Made by a program: the position numbers and the translations under genes | Assembly (NCBI RefSeq): GCF_005406125.1 | Contig: NZ_BIXZ01000002.1 | Span: forward strand, 372,001-436,000 | Reading direction: 5' to 3' | DNA from: Haloarcula mannanilytica | GTDB taxonomy: Archaea > Halobacteriota > Halobacteria > Halobacteriales > Haloarculaceae | DNA: 64,000 bases | The notes under the pieces: generated by a model | Told to the model about the DNA's origin: nothing | The model's database searches: none | Seen by the model: the letters and a program-made list of their open reading frames with translations, nothing else | Shown here: positions 16,968-25,231 of the stretch, piece by piece | How the letters are laid out: every line of letters begins with the position of its first letter | How positions within the stretch are numbered: the first letter of the stretch is position 1

Positions 16968-18113
16968 ATGTCCGACGACCTCAAGAAGGGACTCGAGGGT
17001 GTCATTGTCGCCGAGTCCGAACTCAGCGTTATCGACGGCGACGCTGGCAAACTCGTGTATCGGGGGTACACCATCGAGGACCTCGCCAAGGGTGCCAGCT
17101 ACGAAGAGGTGCTGTACCTGCTCTGGCACGGCCATCTGCCGGACCGGGACGAACTCGCCGAGTTCAAGCAGGCGATGGTGGACGCTCGCGACGTGGACGA
17201 CGATGTCATCTCGACCGTGCGGCAACTCGCCGAAGCCGACGAGGACCCGATGGCGGCGCTCCGGACCGCGGTGTCGATGCTCTCGGCCTTTGACCCCGCT
17301 CCCGAGGACGCTGAGCCGACCGACGAGATGGTCAATCTCGAAACGGGTCGGCGGATCACGGCCAAGATCCCGACCATCATCGCGGCGTTCACCCGCATCC
17401 GCGACGGACAGGAGCCCGTCGAACCCCGCGACGACCTCGACCACGCGGCGAATTTCCTCTACATGCTCAACGGCGAGGAGCCCGACGACGTGCTGGCGGA
17501 CGTGTTTGACCAGGCGCTTGTCCTCCATGCAGACCACGGCCTCAACGCCTCGACGTTCTCGGCCATCGTCACCGCGTCGACGCTGTCGGACGTTCACAGC
17601 GCGGTCACCTCCGCCATCGGGACGCTGAAAGGACCGCTCCACGGCGGGGCCAATCAGGACGTTATGGAGATGCTAAAGGAAGTAGACGACGCCGAATCCG
17701 ACCCGCTTGAGTGGGTCCAGAACGCCCTGAACGAGGGCCGCCGCGTCTCCGGGTTCGGCCACCGCGTCTACAACGTCAAGGACCCGCGGGCGAAGATTCT
17801 CGGCGAGCGCTCGAAGGAACTCGGGGAGGCCGCCGGCACGCTCAAGTGGTACGAGATGTCGACCACCATCGAGGACTACCTCATGGAGGAGAAAGGCCTG
17901 GCTCCGAACGTCGACTTCTACTCCGCGTCGACGTACTACCAGATGGGCATCCCCATCGACATCTACACCCCCATCTTCGCGATGTCCCGCGTCGGTGGCT
18001 GGGTCGCCCACGTCTTCGAGTACATCGAGGACAACCGTCTGATCCGCCCCCGCGCTCGCTACGTCGGCGCGAAGCCGGAAGACACGACGTTCGTGCCGCT
18101 GGACGAGCGGTAA
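16968..18113 (+). CDS. citZ: Citrate synthase
   Basis: Condenses acetyl-CoA and oxaloacetate, entry of the TCA cycle. The 381-residue archaeal/Gram-positive type protein shows LVLHADHGLNASTF near residue 185, the catalytic GPLHGGANQDVMEML near 220, SGFGHRVYNVKDPR near 258 and the catalytic Asp region in APNVDFYSASTYYQMGIP near 312. The ATG at 16968 follows AAAATGTTTTTC about 30 bases upstream, consistent with a leaderless transcript. The gene stands alone and is followed by hairpin element B. Confidence 0.97.
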   Translation: MSDDLKKGLEGVIVAESELSVIDGDAGKLVYRGYTIEDLAKGASYEEVLYLLWHGHLPDRDELAEFKQAMVDARDVDDDVISTVRQLAEADEDPMAALRTAVSMLSAFDPAPEDAEPTDEMVNLETGRRITAKIPTIIAAFTRIRDGQEPVEPRDDLDHAANFLYMLNGEEPDDVLADVFDQALVLHADHGLNASTFSAIVTASTLSDVHSAVTSAIGTLKGPLHGGANQDVMEMLKEVDDAESDPLEWVQNALNEGRRVSGFGHRVYNVKDPRAKILGERSKELGEAAGTLKWYEMSTTIEDYLMEEKGLAPNVDFYSASTYYQMGIPIDIYTPIFAMSRVGGWVAHVFEYIEDNRLIRPRARYVGAKPEDTTFVPLDER

Positions 18114-18227
18114 GACGCTCTGGCTGCAGTTTTTCGAAGCCTGTCCCTGCTGTGTGGCCGTGAGCGCGTTGCATCGCGCGAACCCGGGGAAAGGCAGGGT
18201 CGCTAGCTCCCAATAATAACATTGTGA

Positions 18228-18479
18228 CTGTCCGCGAACGAAGTGAGCGGTTCACCGAACGCGAGCGGAGCGAGCGTTCGGCCTTTTTCGCCACTGAAAG
18301 ACTCGCTGTACTCGTCTTTCGAGCCCTCGTTCGCTCCGTTCACGAGGACCACGTTTTTCGAGTCGAGCGGGACCGAAGGTCCCGCTGACCATGCGAACGG
18401 GCGCTTTGCGCCCGTGAGCAGAGAGTCTTCCCGCAACGGCGCTTCGCGCCGCGAGGAAATCCGACGACGAAAAAGGTGG
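18228..18479. repeat. Modular hairpin element B (largest copy)
   Basis: Occupies most of the 405-base gap after citZ. It starts with a 30-base stretch (CTGTCCGCGAACGAAGTGAG...) identical to 29819-29848, then the stem CCGAACGC/GCGTTCGG followed by CCTTTTTCGCC. Further stems are GAAAGAC/GTCTTTC (18296-18320), CCTCGT/ACGAGG (18325-18347), AGCGGGACC/GGTCCCGCT (18366-18386), ACGGGCGC/GCGCCCGT (18397-18415) and CGGCGC/GCGCCG (18437-18451). It contains CCACGTTTTTCG and closes with GAAAAAGGTGG at 18479. No start-stop frame here looks like a protein. The rest of the gap (18114-18227, 18480-18518) shows nothing. Confidence 0.85.
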
Positions 18480-18518
18480 TGGACAAATGGTTTAACCTCG
18501 GCCTGAATAGAACGCAGT

Positions 18519-18794
18519 ATGGCAGAGAAACCCCAGTCGGGAACGTTGTTCGGCGTGCCGTACAACTTCGAACGACCGAGCCTCAAGCGGTTGGTGTCGG
18601 CCTATTGGAAGCCGGGCGATGACATGCTGGTCGAGAAACCCTTCGGCATCGGCTACACGCTGAACCTGGCGAACTGGCGCTCGTGGGTCGTGCTGGCGGT
18701 CGCCGGCGTGATGCTGTATCTCGAAAACGGCAGCAGCGAAGCGGAGTTCGAATCCGAGAGCGAAGACGAACCGGTCGAAGTCGTCGTCGACTGA
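18519..18794 (+). CDS. DUF5808-type small membrane protein
   Basis: 91 residues. The central pattern MLVEKPFGIGYTLNLANWRSW (positions about 36-56; key residues P-x-G-x-G-x-T-L-N) matches what I remember of DUF5808, followed by one hydrophobic segment at about 56-70 and an acidic tail (EFESESEDEPVEVVVD). The N-terminal motif GTLFGVPYNFERPS is conserved among haloarchaeal relatives. Function unknown; probably a small inner-membrane protein with its tail in the cytoplasm. The start is 40 bases beyond hairpin element B. Confidence 0.75.
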   Translation: MAEKPQSGTLFGVPYNFERPSLKRLVSAYWKPGDDMLVEKPFGIGYTLNLANWRSWVVLAVAGVMLYLENGSSEAEFESESEDEPVEVVVD

Positions 18795-18894
18795 GACGGA
18801 TTGGTGTCACGATTTCCCGGTTCGTGCTGACCTCTGGAGCAACACTGTCCGGAAATAATCCACGACAGTCCGTCTGAGCGGAGTTTCGACGGCT

Positions 18895-18903
18895 CTTTTA
18901 TCG
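18895..18903 (+). promoter_or_regulatory. TATA-like box of rdgB
   Basis: CTTTTATCG lies about 25 bases before the ATG at 18923, the spacing expected for a leaderless mRNA. Confidence 0.45.
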
Positions 18904-18922
18904 CCGGCCGCCGTGTGCCGGT

Positions 18923-19579
18923 ATGCTCAATTTTGTCACGACCAACCCCGGGAAGGTCCGGGAGGCGACGGAGTATCTCGACGACGAAATCAGGCAGTTC
19001 GATTTCGACTATCCGGAGGTCCAGGCCGACGACCTGGGAACGGTCGCGGCCGAGGGAGCGCGGGCGGCCTACCGAGCGGCGGACGGCCCGGTCATCGTCG
19101 ACGACGCGGGGCTGTTCATCGACGCCTTCGACGGGTTCCCCGGCCCGTACTCCTCCTACGTCGAGGACACTGTCGGCGTCGAGCGCGTCTGGCGCATGAC
19201 TGAACCGGAGGCCGACCGCGCCGCGGCGTTCAAGACGGTCATCGCCTACTGCGACGGCGACGGGTTCGAGGCGACGCCGGACCCGGGCGGTATCGACCGC
19301 GAGGACCGGCGCGGGCAGGACCTGTCGGCCGACGACCGCGGCGCGGCGACGACGGACGAGCAGGTCCACGACGGCGGCGAGACGGTCCCGGTGAAACTGT
19401 TCGAGGGGCGCGTGCCCGGCGAAATCGTCGCCCCGCGAGGCGAGGGTGGCTTCGGCTTCGATCCCATCTTCGAGCACGACGGGACGACGTTCGCGGAGAT
19501 GAGTACCGAGGAGAAAAACGCCATTTCCCACCGTGGGCGGGCGCTGGCGAAGTTTGCGGAGTGGTACGGTGAGCGGTAG
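18923..19579 (+). CDS. rdgB: XTP/dITP diphosphatase, HAM1/RdgB family
   Basis: House-cleaning pyrophosphatase that removes non-canonical purine triphosphates (ITP, dITP, XTP). Signatures are the N-terminal FVTTNPGKVREA with catalytic-region Lys near residue 11, DDAGLFIDAFDGFPGPYSSY near 61-80, and APRGEGGFGFDPIFEHDG near 173-190. The protein is 218 residues, longer than usual (about 185-195), because of an acidic, low-complexity insertion of about 35-40 residues (about 115-153, with PGGIDREDRRGQD). The last bases of the gene are duplicated at 19666, just before the SDR gene. Confidence 0.93.
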   Translation: MLNFVTTNPGKVREATEYLDDEIRQFDFDYPEVQADDLGTVAAEGARAAYRAADGPVIVDDAGLFIDAFDGFPGPYSSYVEDTVGVERVWRMTEPEADRAAAFKTVIAYCDGDGFEATPDPGGIDREDRRGQDLSADDRGAATTDEQVHDGGETVPVKLFEGRVPGEIVAPRGEGGFGFDPIFEHDGTTFAEMSTEEKNAISHRGRALAKFAEWYGER

Positions 19580-19582
19580 CGA
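19556..19582 (+). repeat. 3' end of rdgB, first copy of direct repeat
   Basis: GCGGAGTGGTACGGTGAGC followed by GGTAGCGA, covering the last seven codons and stop of rdgB. The second copy at 19666 differs at two positions. Confidence 0.9.
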
Positions 19583-19591
19583 ACCGTCCGT

Positions 19592-19648
19592 CGAGGGATG
19601 CCCCATCCCTCGGAAGTTCCAGCGACGAGGGACCGATGGCGCTGGAAC
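19592..19648. repeat. Two perfect hairpins between the rdgB 3'-end copies
   Basis: CGAGGGATG-CCC-CATCCCTCG (19592-19612) is a perfect 9-bp stem with a 3-base loop. GTTCCAGCG and CGCTGGAAC (19616-19624, 19640-19648) form a second perfect 9-bp stem. They fill the space between the two direct-repeat copies. Confidence 0.85.
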
Positions 19649-19665
19649 CCGAAGCGACAACGGTC

Positions 19666-19692
19666 GCGGAGTGGTACGGTGAGCCATAGCGA
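19666..19692 (+). repeat. Second copy of the rdgB 3' end
   Basis: 25 of 27 bases match 19556-19582, offset 110. The copy carries the GTG at 19679 that serves as the most likely start codon of the downstream SDR gene. Confidence 0.9.
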
Positions 19693-20476
19693 CGTATCGG
19701 TCGTCGGCACCGGCGGCACCGCCCTCATAACGGGAGCGTCAGCGGGTATCGGCGACGCGCTGGCACGGGAGTTCGCCGCACGCGGGCACGACGTAGTGCT
19801 GGTCGCCCGGAGCGAGGAGCAACTGAAACGGCTGGCCGAGGACCTCGAAACGAGAGGCATCACGGCGACGCCGATTGTAATGGACCTCGACCGCTCGGCG
19901 GCCGCCGAAGAACTCTACGAGGCGGTCCAGTCTCGTGGATTAGACATCGAAATCCTCGTCAACAACGTCGGCGTGGGAACCTATGGCCCGTTCGCCGAAA
20001 GCGACCTCGACGCGGAACGAACGCAGCTGCGGCTGAACGTGCTACTGCCGGTCGAACTGACGCGGTTGTTCCTCGACGAGTTCGACGACGGCGGCGCGGT
20101 TATCAACATGGGTTCGGTCGCCGGGTTCCAGCCCGGGCCGAACCTCGCGGGCTACTACGCGAGTAAGGCATACATCAACAGCTTCAGCGAGGCACTGGCC
20201 GAGGAACTCCGTGAGACTCCGGTCGATGTAACTGTTGTCTGTCCCGGCCCGGTCGACACGGAGTTTCAAGCACGTGCGGGAATGTCGGACTCGACCGTTG
20301 GATCGGTCTCCTCGAACACGCCCGAGGCGGTCGCAGCGGCGGCCTACAAGGGAGCGGCCGCTGGCGAGACAGTCGTGATTCCGCGGTGGTCGATGCGGTT
20401 CATCGACAGGCTTGTTCGGGTAACCCCGCGAAGCGTTGTCCGGCGCGTCGCAGGCTGGGTCAACAGCGGGCGATAG
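19679..20476 (+). CDS. Short-chain dehydrogenase/reductase (SDR)
   Basis: NAD(P)-dependent oxidoreductase of the classical SDR fold, 265 residues. Seen are the cofactor motif TGASAGIGDALA near residue 19, NNVGVGTYGPF (NNAG-type) near 95, and the catalytic YxxxK as YYASKAYINSFS near 160 with Ser about 13 residues before it (NMGSVAGF). The arrangement resembles the DltE/YqjQ-like subgroup with broad substrates. The GTG at 19679 lies inside a duplicated segment of the preceding rdgB gene; the frame stays open upstream to 19598 but with an arginine-rich, unlikely sequence. Confidence 0.88.
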   Translation: MSHSDVSVVGTGGTALITGASAGIGDALAREFAARGHDVVLVARSEEQLKRLAEDLETRGITATPIVMDLDRSAAAEELYEAVQSRGLDIEILVNNVGVGTYGPFAESDLDAERTQLRLNVLLPVELTRLFLDEFDDGGAVINMGSVAGFQPGPNLAGYYASKAYINSFSEALAEELRETPVDVTVVCPGPVDTEFQARAGMSDSTVGSVSSNTPEAVAAAAYKGAAAGETVVIPRWSMRFIDRLVRVTPRSVVRRVAGWVNSGR

Positions 20477-20608
20477 TAGAATCTGTTCTGATATTTGAGT
20501 CATGACATAGGAGAAAAACGCCTATACGGTGGATCCATCCTCTATTTTGTTTTCATATACTGAGAACCGAGAGTTTGCTTTATCAAAGCTGGAGCGAAAG
20601 GGTTCGGT

Positions 20609-22312
20609 ATGCTCACAGACCCGGTCGGACAGTACAAATCGATAATACGCGGATCACTAGATCTTTTCGGCGTCTCCGGCTCAGTCGAACGGAAGGTCCT
20701 CGCAGCCGTCGCGCTGCAGTTTGCCGCTTCGGTTGCGCTGGCAGTTGTCTCCCTTGTCGCCAGCGGGACCGTCCGGTACGTCGTCACGGGCGTGTTGCTC
20801 GCTGGCGCTATCGTTGCGTTCGCCAACACGGTGTTCATCACCCGCGAGGACTTCGTCGAACCCGTCACAGCGATGGCTGCGGGCGCGGATCACATCGCCG
20901 CCGGTGAACTCGATGCGGAACTGCCCGAGAGCGAGCGCGACGACGAGGTGGCCGAACTGCTCTCGTCGTTTCGATCGATGCAGTCCTACCTGCTGACAGT
21001 GTCACAGCAGGCTGACGCGCTTTCCCGGCAGGAGTTCGACGCAGATATCCTCGATGAGGACGTACCCGGGACCTTCGGGCAGTCACTGGAGCAGATGGCC
21101 GCCAGCATGGACGAGTACACCACCGAACTCCAGACGATGACCAGCGACCTCGAACGCCGGTCGAAGGCGCTCAACGACCTCGTCGTCGCCTTCGGTGATG
21201 CCGCCGAACGGGCGAAAGACGGCGACCTAACCGCCACTATCGACGAGGATTTCGAGGCCGACGACGAGCAGTTCGAGGCCGTTGTCGAGAACTACAACGA
21301 CCTCGTGACGACGCTGGGGGAAACGATTGCGACCGTCGCGGCGTTCGCGGAGGATGTTGACGAGACGAGCGACCACGTCACCCGCAGCATCGAGGAGATC
21401 GACGGTGCGAGTGACGAGATTTCCCGGTCGATTCAGGAGATCTCGGCCGGCGCCAGTCAGCAGGCGACCCGTCACGAAGACGTGGCCTCGGAAATGAACA
21501 CGTTGTCTGCCACCGTCGAGGAGATCGCCGCGACCGCCGAAGATGCCGCTGGGACCGCCGACAAGGCGACACAGCGAGGCCGAGAAGGACGTGCGGACGC
21601 CGAGCAAGCCATCGACGAACTCGACGAGATGGAGGCTCGTATCGACGACATCGCCGTTGCAGTCGAAAGCCTGGTCGACCAGATCAGCGAAATCGACGAC
21701 ATCGTCGAGGTCATCACGGACATCGCCGAGCAGACCAATATGCTCGCGCTGAACGCCTCCATCGAGGCGGCCCGCGCGGACGGCAGCGGTGACGGGTTCG
21801 CCGTCGTCGCCGACGAGGTGAAGACACTCGCAGAGGAGACCCGCGACGCCGCGACCGACGTGTCGGACCGCATCGAAGCGGTCCAGCACGAGGCCAGCGA
21901 GACCGTCAGCGACGTGGAGGCGACGAACCAGCAGGTGACTGACAGCGCCGCGACCATCGAGTCGGCACTCCGGGACTTCGAGGACATCGTCGACGTGCTC
22001 GGCGAGGTCAACGCCTCGATTCAGGAAATATCGGGTGCTACCGCCGAGCAGGCAGAGACGACCCAGGAAGTCGTCGACATGGTCGACGAGGTCGCGGCGG
22101 TGAGCGAACAGACCAACGAGGAGTCCGAGGCCGTCGCCGCCGCGGCCGAAGAACAGACCGCGACGATCACCGAAGTGACCACCGAGGTACAGGAGATGGC
22201 GTCCCGGACTGACGACCTCCGCGAGATTCTCGCGGAGTTCGACGTTGCCGAGGACGCGGCCGGGTCATCGGGGACCGCCTCCACGACCGCCGTGACGACG
22301 GCCGACGACTGA
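20609..22312 (+). CDS. Haloarchaeal chemotaxis transducer (Htr/MCP)
   Basis: Membrane-bound methyl-accepting transducer of 567 residues signalling to CheA/CheW. Two adjacent membrane helices (about 30-50 and 57-77) are joined by a turn of only a few residues, so there is no extracellular sensor domain. A HAMP domain follows (about 78-130), a second HAMP-like unit about 185-240, then the signalling coiled coil with the hairpin tip [17 protein letters not shown] at 374-390 and flanking Glu/Gln methylation-type sites. This layout recalls MpcT/Htr14 of Halobacterium, which senses membrane potential; that parallel is inference. A CTTTATC box lies about 28 bases upstream of the ATG. Confidence 0.93.
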   Translation: MLTDPVGQYKSIIRGSLDLFGVSGSVERKVLAAVALQFAASVALAVVSLVASGTVRYVVTGVLLAGAIVAFANTVFITREDFVEPVTAMAAGADHIAAGELDAELPESERDDEVAELLSSFRSMQSYLLTVSQQADALSRQEFDADILDEDVPGTFGQSLEQMAASMDEYTTELQTMTSDLERRSKALNDLVVAFGDAAERAKDGDLTATIDEDFEADDEQFEAVVENYNDLVTTLGETIATVAAFAEDVDETSDHVTRSIEEIDGASDEISRSIQEISAGASQQATRHEDVASEMNTLSATVEEIAATAEDAAGTADKATQRGREGRADAEQAIDELDEMEARIDDIAVAVESLVDQISEIDDIVEVITDIAEQTNMLALNASIEAARADGSGDGFAVVADEVKTLAEETRDAATDVSDRIEAVQHEASETVSDVEATNQQVTDSAATIESALRDFEDIVDVLGEVNASIQEISGATAEQAETTQEVVDMVDEVAAVSEQTNEESEAVAAAAEEQTATITEVTTEVQEMASRTDDLREILAEFDVAEDAAGSSGTASTTAVTTADD

Positions 22313-22338
22313 TACGGACTGGGCTGGAAGCCTACCCG

Positions 22339-22815
22339 TTAGGCTCGCGGGTCTCTGTCGGGACCGGGATACTCGCCGTCTTCAACGACCGGGTACAGTG
22401 ACTCCGGATCGAACAGGCGGGCGAAGGCGTCCGGCGGTCGCACGCTTAAGGACATGTGACGGTTGAGCGACGCGCTGGTCCGGGCGCTCCGCAGCTCGTC
22501 ATCGTAGGAGAGCAGATGCTGTGCGCCGCCGCGGTAGGCCGAGGCCAACGCGGGGTGATCGCCGGCCGGGTGATCGACGATGTCACAGTCCGGTTCGATC
22601 CGCGCCCGCCAGTCCGCCGCCAGGTCGTCGTCGGCGAGGTCCCCGATGACGGCGGTGGCATCGTCCAACAGGTGGTCACTCGTGACGAGCGTGACCCACG
22701 AGTGCCGACGGACATGGTCGAGGGCGGCGCGGGCATCGCTGTCTGGTCCACACAGTAGGTCGGCGGCGAGCACGTCGGCGTCAGCGACGATACGCGCCGG
22801 CGACGGCTCACGCAT
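22339..22815 (-). CDS. PIN-like domain protein
   Basis: 158 residues starting at MREPSPARIV. VADADVLAADLL near the N-terminus and DHPALASAYRGGAQHLLSYDDEL near residue 105 have the spacing of acidic residues seen in PIN ribonuclease folds (D near 11, D/E in the middle, S/T-x-D near 122). I recall haloarchaeal proteins of this kind as DUF7384. It could be a toxin-type RNase or a house-keeping nuclease; catalytic residues look largely retained. The start overlaps the stop of a 35-residue upstream ORF by 8 bases, implying translational coupling. Confidence 0.7.
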   Translation of the reverse strand: MREPSPARIVADADVLAADLLCGPDSDARAALDHVRRHSWVTLVTSDHLLDDATAVIGDLADDDLAADWRARIEPDCDIVDHPAGDHPALASAYRGGAQHLLSYDDELRSARTSASLNRHMSLSVRPPDAFARLFDPESLYPVVEDGEYPGPDRDPRA

Positions 22816-22915
22816 CGCTGTCGTCCTCCGCCCGGTGTTCGTCGAGGGCCGCACGGACAGCGTCGACCGTGGTCCGGTGGTTCGTCGCGCGTTCGAACAA
22901 CGTCGCCCAGGTCAT
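22808..22915 (-). CDS. 35-residue ORF coupled to the PIN-like gene
   Basis: A short, acidic protein beginning MTWATLFERATNHRTTVDAV, mostly helix-forming. Its ATGCGTGA junction overlaps the start of the PIN-like gene by 8 bases on the same strand. Sequence bias (third-position G/C, acidic side chains) is typical of real haloarchaeal genes. It may be a regulator, an antitoxin-like partner, or only a leader peptide; nothing in the sequence decides this. Confidence 0.6.
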   Translation of the reverse strand: MTWATLFERATNHRTTVDAVRAALDEHRAEDDSDA

Positions 22916-23188
22916 GACGGGACCCAGTACCCGAACGGGCAAAAAGCCGCGCCGTCTGTCGTCCGTCGGCCGCCTGTCTGACGGGCATTTATGCTTACCG
23001 GTAGCATTCGACCCGGTACGGGCGCGCTTCCACGGCTGCAGTGGGCGTCGGTGACACTGCGTGCCATCCTATCCTCCCCAGGCGCGCCCGGACACCGCGA
23101 TCCTCCCTTTCATATTCCACTCCCCCGGCTTTCAGTCGAGATAGCTACTGTGCTAAGTGTCGACACAGCAAAGCGAAGTAGCGAGCGG

Positions 23189-23854
23189 TCAGGCCGGTGC
23201 GTCGCCCCGGAGCGTCGCTCGGATGTCGTCCAGTCCGCCGGGGTCGGCCATGATCGCGACGCTGTCACCGGCTTCGATTTCAGTCTGTGGCAGCGGGATC
23301 GTCATGGGTTCGTGGCCCTTCCCGTGTGCGTAAATGTGGGCGTCGCCGGGGAGTTCCACCTCGACGACGCGCTTCCCGACGAACGGTGAGCCGTCGGGGA
23401 TCCGGATGCTCGCGACCGAAAGCTGTTCAGTCAGGTCGGCGAGAACGTTGAAGTCACCGCCCAGTAGCGCCGTTTTCGCGCCGGCCGCGCCCAGCCGTTC
23501 CGGGTAGATGATCTCGTCCACATCGGCGGCATACTTCTCGTAGATTTCTTCGCGGTAGTCGGCGTCAATCCGCAGGACGGTCCGGCAGCCGAACTCCTTG
23601 CCGATCATACAGGCCGTGAAGTTCGTGTTCAGGTCTCCAGTGAGGCCGCCGATAGCGTCCGCGGTTTCGATGCCGGCCTCCATGAGGACACTCTCCTCGT
23701 TGCCGTCTCCCTGGATTGTCTCGAACCCGGTTTCGGTGGCTCGTTCGACCTTCACAGGGTCGTTGTCGACGATAACAACCTCGTGGCCCTCGCTCTGCAG
23801 AATCCGTGCGGTCCGGATACCGACGCGGCCATAGCCAACGATGACGAACTTCAT
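23189..23854 (-). CDS. trkA: TrkA-type potassium uptake regulator
   Basis: 221-residue cytoplasmic RCK protein that binds NAD(H)/ATP and gates a TrkH/KtrB-type K+ transporter. The Rossmann motif GYGRVGIRTA is at residues 7-16, followed by VVIVDNDP and the GDGNEESVL turn. The second half (about 140-215) is a TrkA_C domain with SIRIPDGSPFVGKRV and ending in SVAIMADPGGLDDI. No membrane-subunit gene adjoins it. K+ uptake is central to haloarchaeal osmoadaptation, and this window carries three RCK-related genes. Confidence 0.92.
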   Translation of the reverse strand: MKFVIVGYGRVGIRTARILQSEGHEVVIVDNDPVKVERATETGFETIQGDGNEESVLMEAGIETADAIGGLTGDLNTNFTACMIGKEFGCRTVLRIDADYREEIYEKYAADVDEIIYPERLGAAGAKTALLGGDFNVLADLTEQLSVASIRIPDGSPFVGKRVVEVELPGDAHIYAHGKGHEPMTIPLPQTEIEAGDSVAIMADPGGLDDIRATLRGDAPA

Positions 23855-23911
23855 GGACTACGGTACGACGGCCACCATTAAAAATGTGAACGGGTGACAG
23901 GGTAACGCGGG

Positions 23912-25231
23912 TTAGTTTTCTACCGTCGCAGTTTCTTCGGTCGCGTTGCCTGTCGCGTCAGTTTCGTCGTCTTCCTCGGTGTCCTCGATACTGTCTTCAG
24001 TCGATTCGTCGGTACTGTTCTCGGTCGAGTCTTCAGTACCGTCTTCGGTCGACTGTTCGGTTTCGGATTCGGTCGACTGTTCGGTTTCGGATTCGGTCGA
24101 CTGTTCGGTTTCGGATTCGGTCGACTGTTCGGTTTCGTCTTCAGTCGACTGTTCGGTTTCCTCGTCAGTCGACTGTTCGGTTTCGTCTTCAGTCGACTGT
24201 TCGGTCTCGGATTCAGTCGACTGTTCGGTTTCCTCGTCAGTCGTTTCAGTCGTTTCTTCGGTGTCGTTCGCGGGCGGCTCTTCGGTTTCGTCCTCAATCG
24301 GTTCTTCAGTGTCGTTTGCCGGCGGCTCTTCAGTCTCGTCTTCGGTCGGCTCCTCAGTATCGTTCGCTGGCGGCTCTTCGGTCTCGTCCTCAGTCGGCTC
24401 CTCTGTCTCGTTTGCGGGCGGCTCTTCGGTCTCGTCCTCAGTCGGTTCCTCGGTCTCGTTTGCGGGTGGCTCTTCAGTCTCGTCTTCAGTCGGCTCCTCT
24501 GTCTCGTTTGCGGGCGGTTCTTCAGGCGTGTCGACAGCCGATTCGATGGTGATTTCGCCGAACGCACCGTCGTCACGCGTGAAGACACTGTGGACGTATG
24601 TGTCCGGTTCGACACCGGTCGTGTCGACGGTGAACGTCACGTCAGTGGATTCGTTCGCGTCGAGGGTCACGGACTCGGTGGCAAGCGGCTGGCCGCCGAG
24701 TCGGAACTCGACTGTCTGGGTCGTGTTGAAGTCGTTCGGGTTGGCGACGGACGCGTCGACGGTGATGTTGTCACCGGCGGTGGCGTTCGTCGGTGCATCG
24801 AGGCTCTCCAGTGTGAATGAGTCAGAGACGGTCACGGCGGCGACCTGACCGTCGTCGCTGGTGAAGACACCGTGGCGGTAGTCACCGGGTTCGATGTCGG
24901 TCGTGTCCGCGGAGAACTGAACGACACTGGTTTCGTTTGGCTCAAGTGTGACGAGCGTCCGGTCGACGACAGCGCCGTCGAACCGGAACGCCACGGACTC
25001 AGTTACCGTGGTGTTCTCGTTGTTCGTGACCGTCGCGGCCACGTCAGCGGTCGAGTTCGGTGCGACGCTCTCTGGAGCGGTCAGGGAGGCAACAGTGACC
25101 CCTGTGTTCCCGGCTTGTTCTGTCGGCGATTCCTGTTGCGCTGTCACGCCCGGTACAGCCCCGACCTGTGCGGTGAGGCCACCGACGACGAGTAGCGCAG
25201 CGAAAACGGCGAGTGTACGAGTTTGTATCAT
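23912..25231 (-). CDS. Secreted CARDB-like protein with long acidic repeats
   Basis: 439 residues. An N-terminal signal peptide (hydrophobic core TLAVFAALLVVGGLTAQVGA) starts at the ATG at 25231. Two Ig-like CARDB domains follow (about 45-130 and 135-225), each with a pattern TNNENTTVTESVAFRFDG / ANPNDFNTTQTVEFRLGG. The remaining 200 residues are low complexity: five copies of a 16-residue PPANETEEPTEDETEE unit, then about ten copies of an 8-residue TEQSTESE unit, and an acidic tail. No C-terminal membrane anchor or PGF motif is seen, so the protein is probably released or bound non-covalently. The Thr/Asn-rich linker is a likely glycosylation region. Confidence 0.85.
   Translation of the reverse strand: MIQTRTLAVFAALLVVGGLTAQVGAVPGVTAQQESPTEQAGNTGVTVASLTAPESVAPNSTADVAATVTNNENTTVTESVAFRFDGAVVDRTLVTLEPNETSVVQFSADTTDIEPGDYRHGVFTSDDGQVAAVTVSDSFTLESLDAPTNATAGDNITVDASVANPNDFNTTQTVEFRLGGQPLATESVTLDANESTDVTFTVDTTGVEPDTYVHSVFTRDDGAFGEITIESAVDTPEEPPANETEEPTEDETEEPPANETEEPTEDETEEPPANETEEPTEDETEEPPANDTEEPTEDETEEPPANDTEEPIEDETEEPPANDTEETTETTDEETEQSTESETEQSTEDETEQSTDEETEQSTEDETEQSTESETEQSTESETEQSTESETEQSTEDGTEDSTENSTDESTEDSIEDTEEDDETDATGNATEETATVEN
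24040..24530 (-). repeat. In-gene tandem repeats, 24-bp and 48-bp units
   Basis: About 24255-24530 holds tandem 48-base units (16 codons) and about 24040-24240 tandem 24-base units (8 codons), all in frame. Neighbouring units differ mostly at third codon positions. They encode the acidic linker of the CARDB-like protein and are likely to vary in number. Confidence 0.9.

Noticed and set aside
18228-18479. A structured small RNA gene or rRNA fragment in the gap after citrate synthase
   Set aside because: Six hairpins are visible, but parts repeat at two other places in the window; it is better described as a repeat element. A transcript cannot be excluded.
24040-24530. Regular short repeats that could suggest a CRISPR array
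   Set aside because: Units are contiguous, in frame and encode a protein linker; there are no spacers and no cas genes.
23946-24848. Serine-rich open frame on the plus strand
   Set aside because: Mirror image of the acidic repeats in the CARDB-like gene; a by-product of the repeated DNA.
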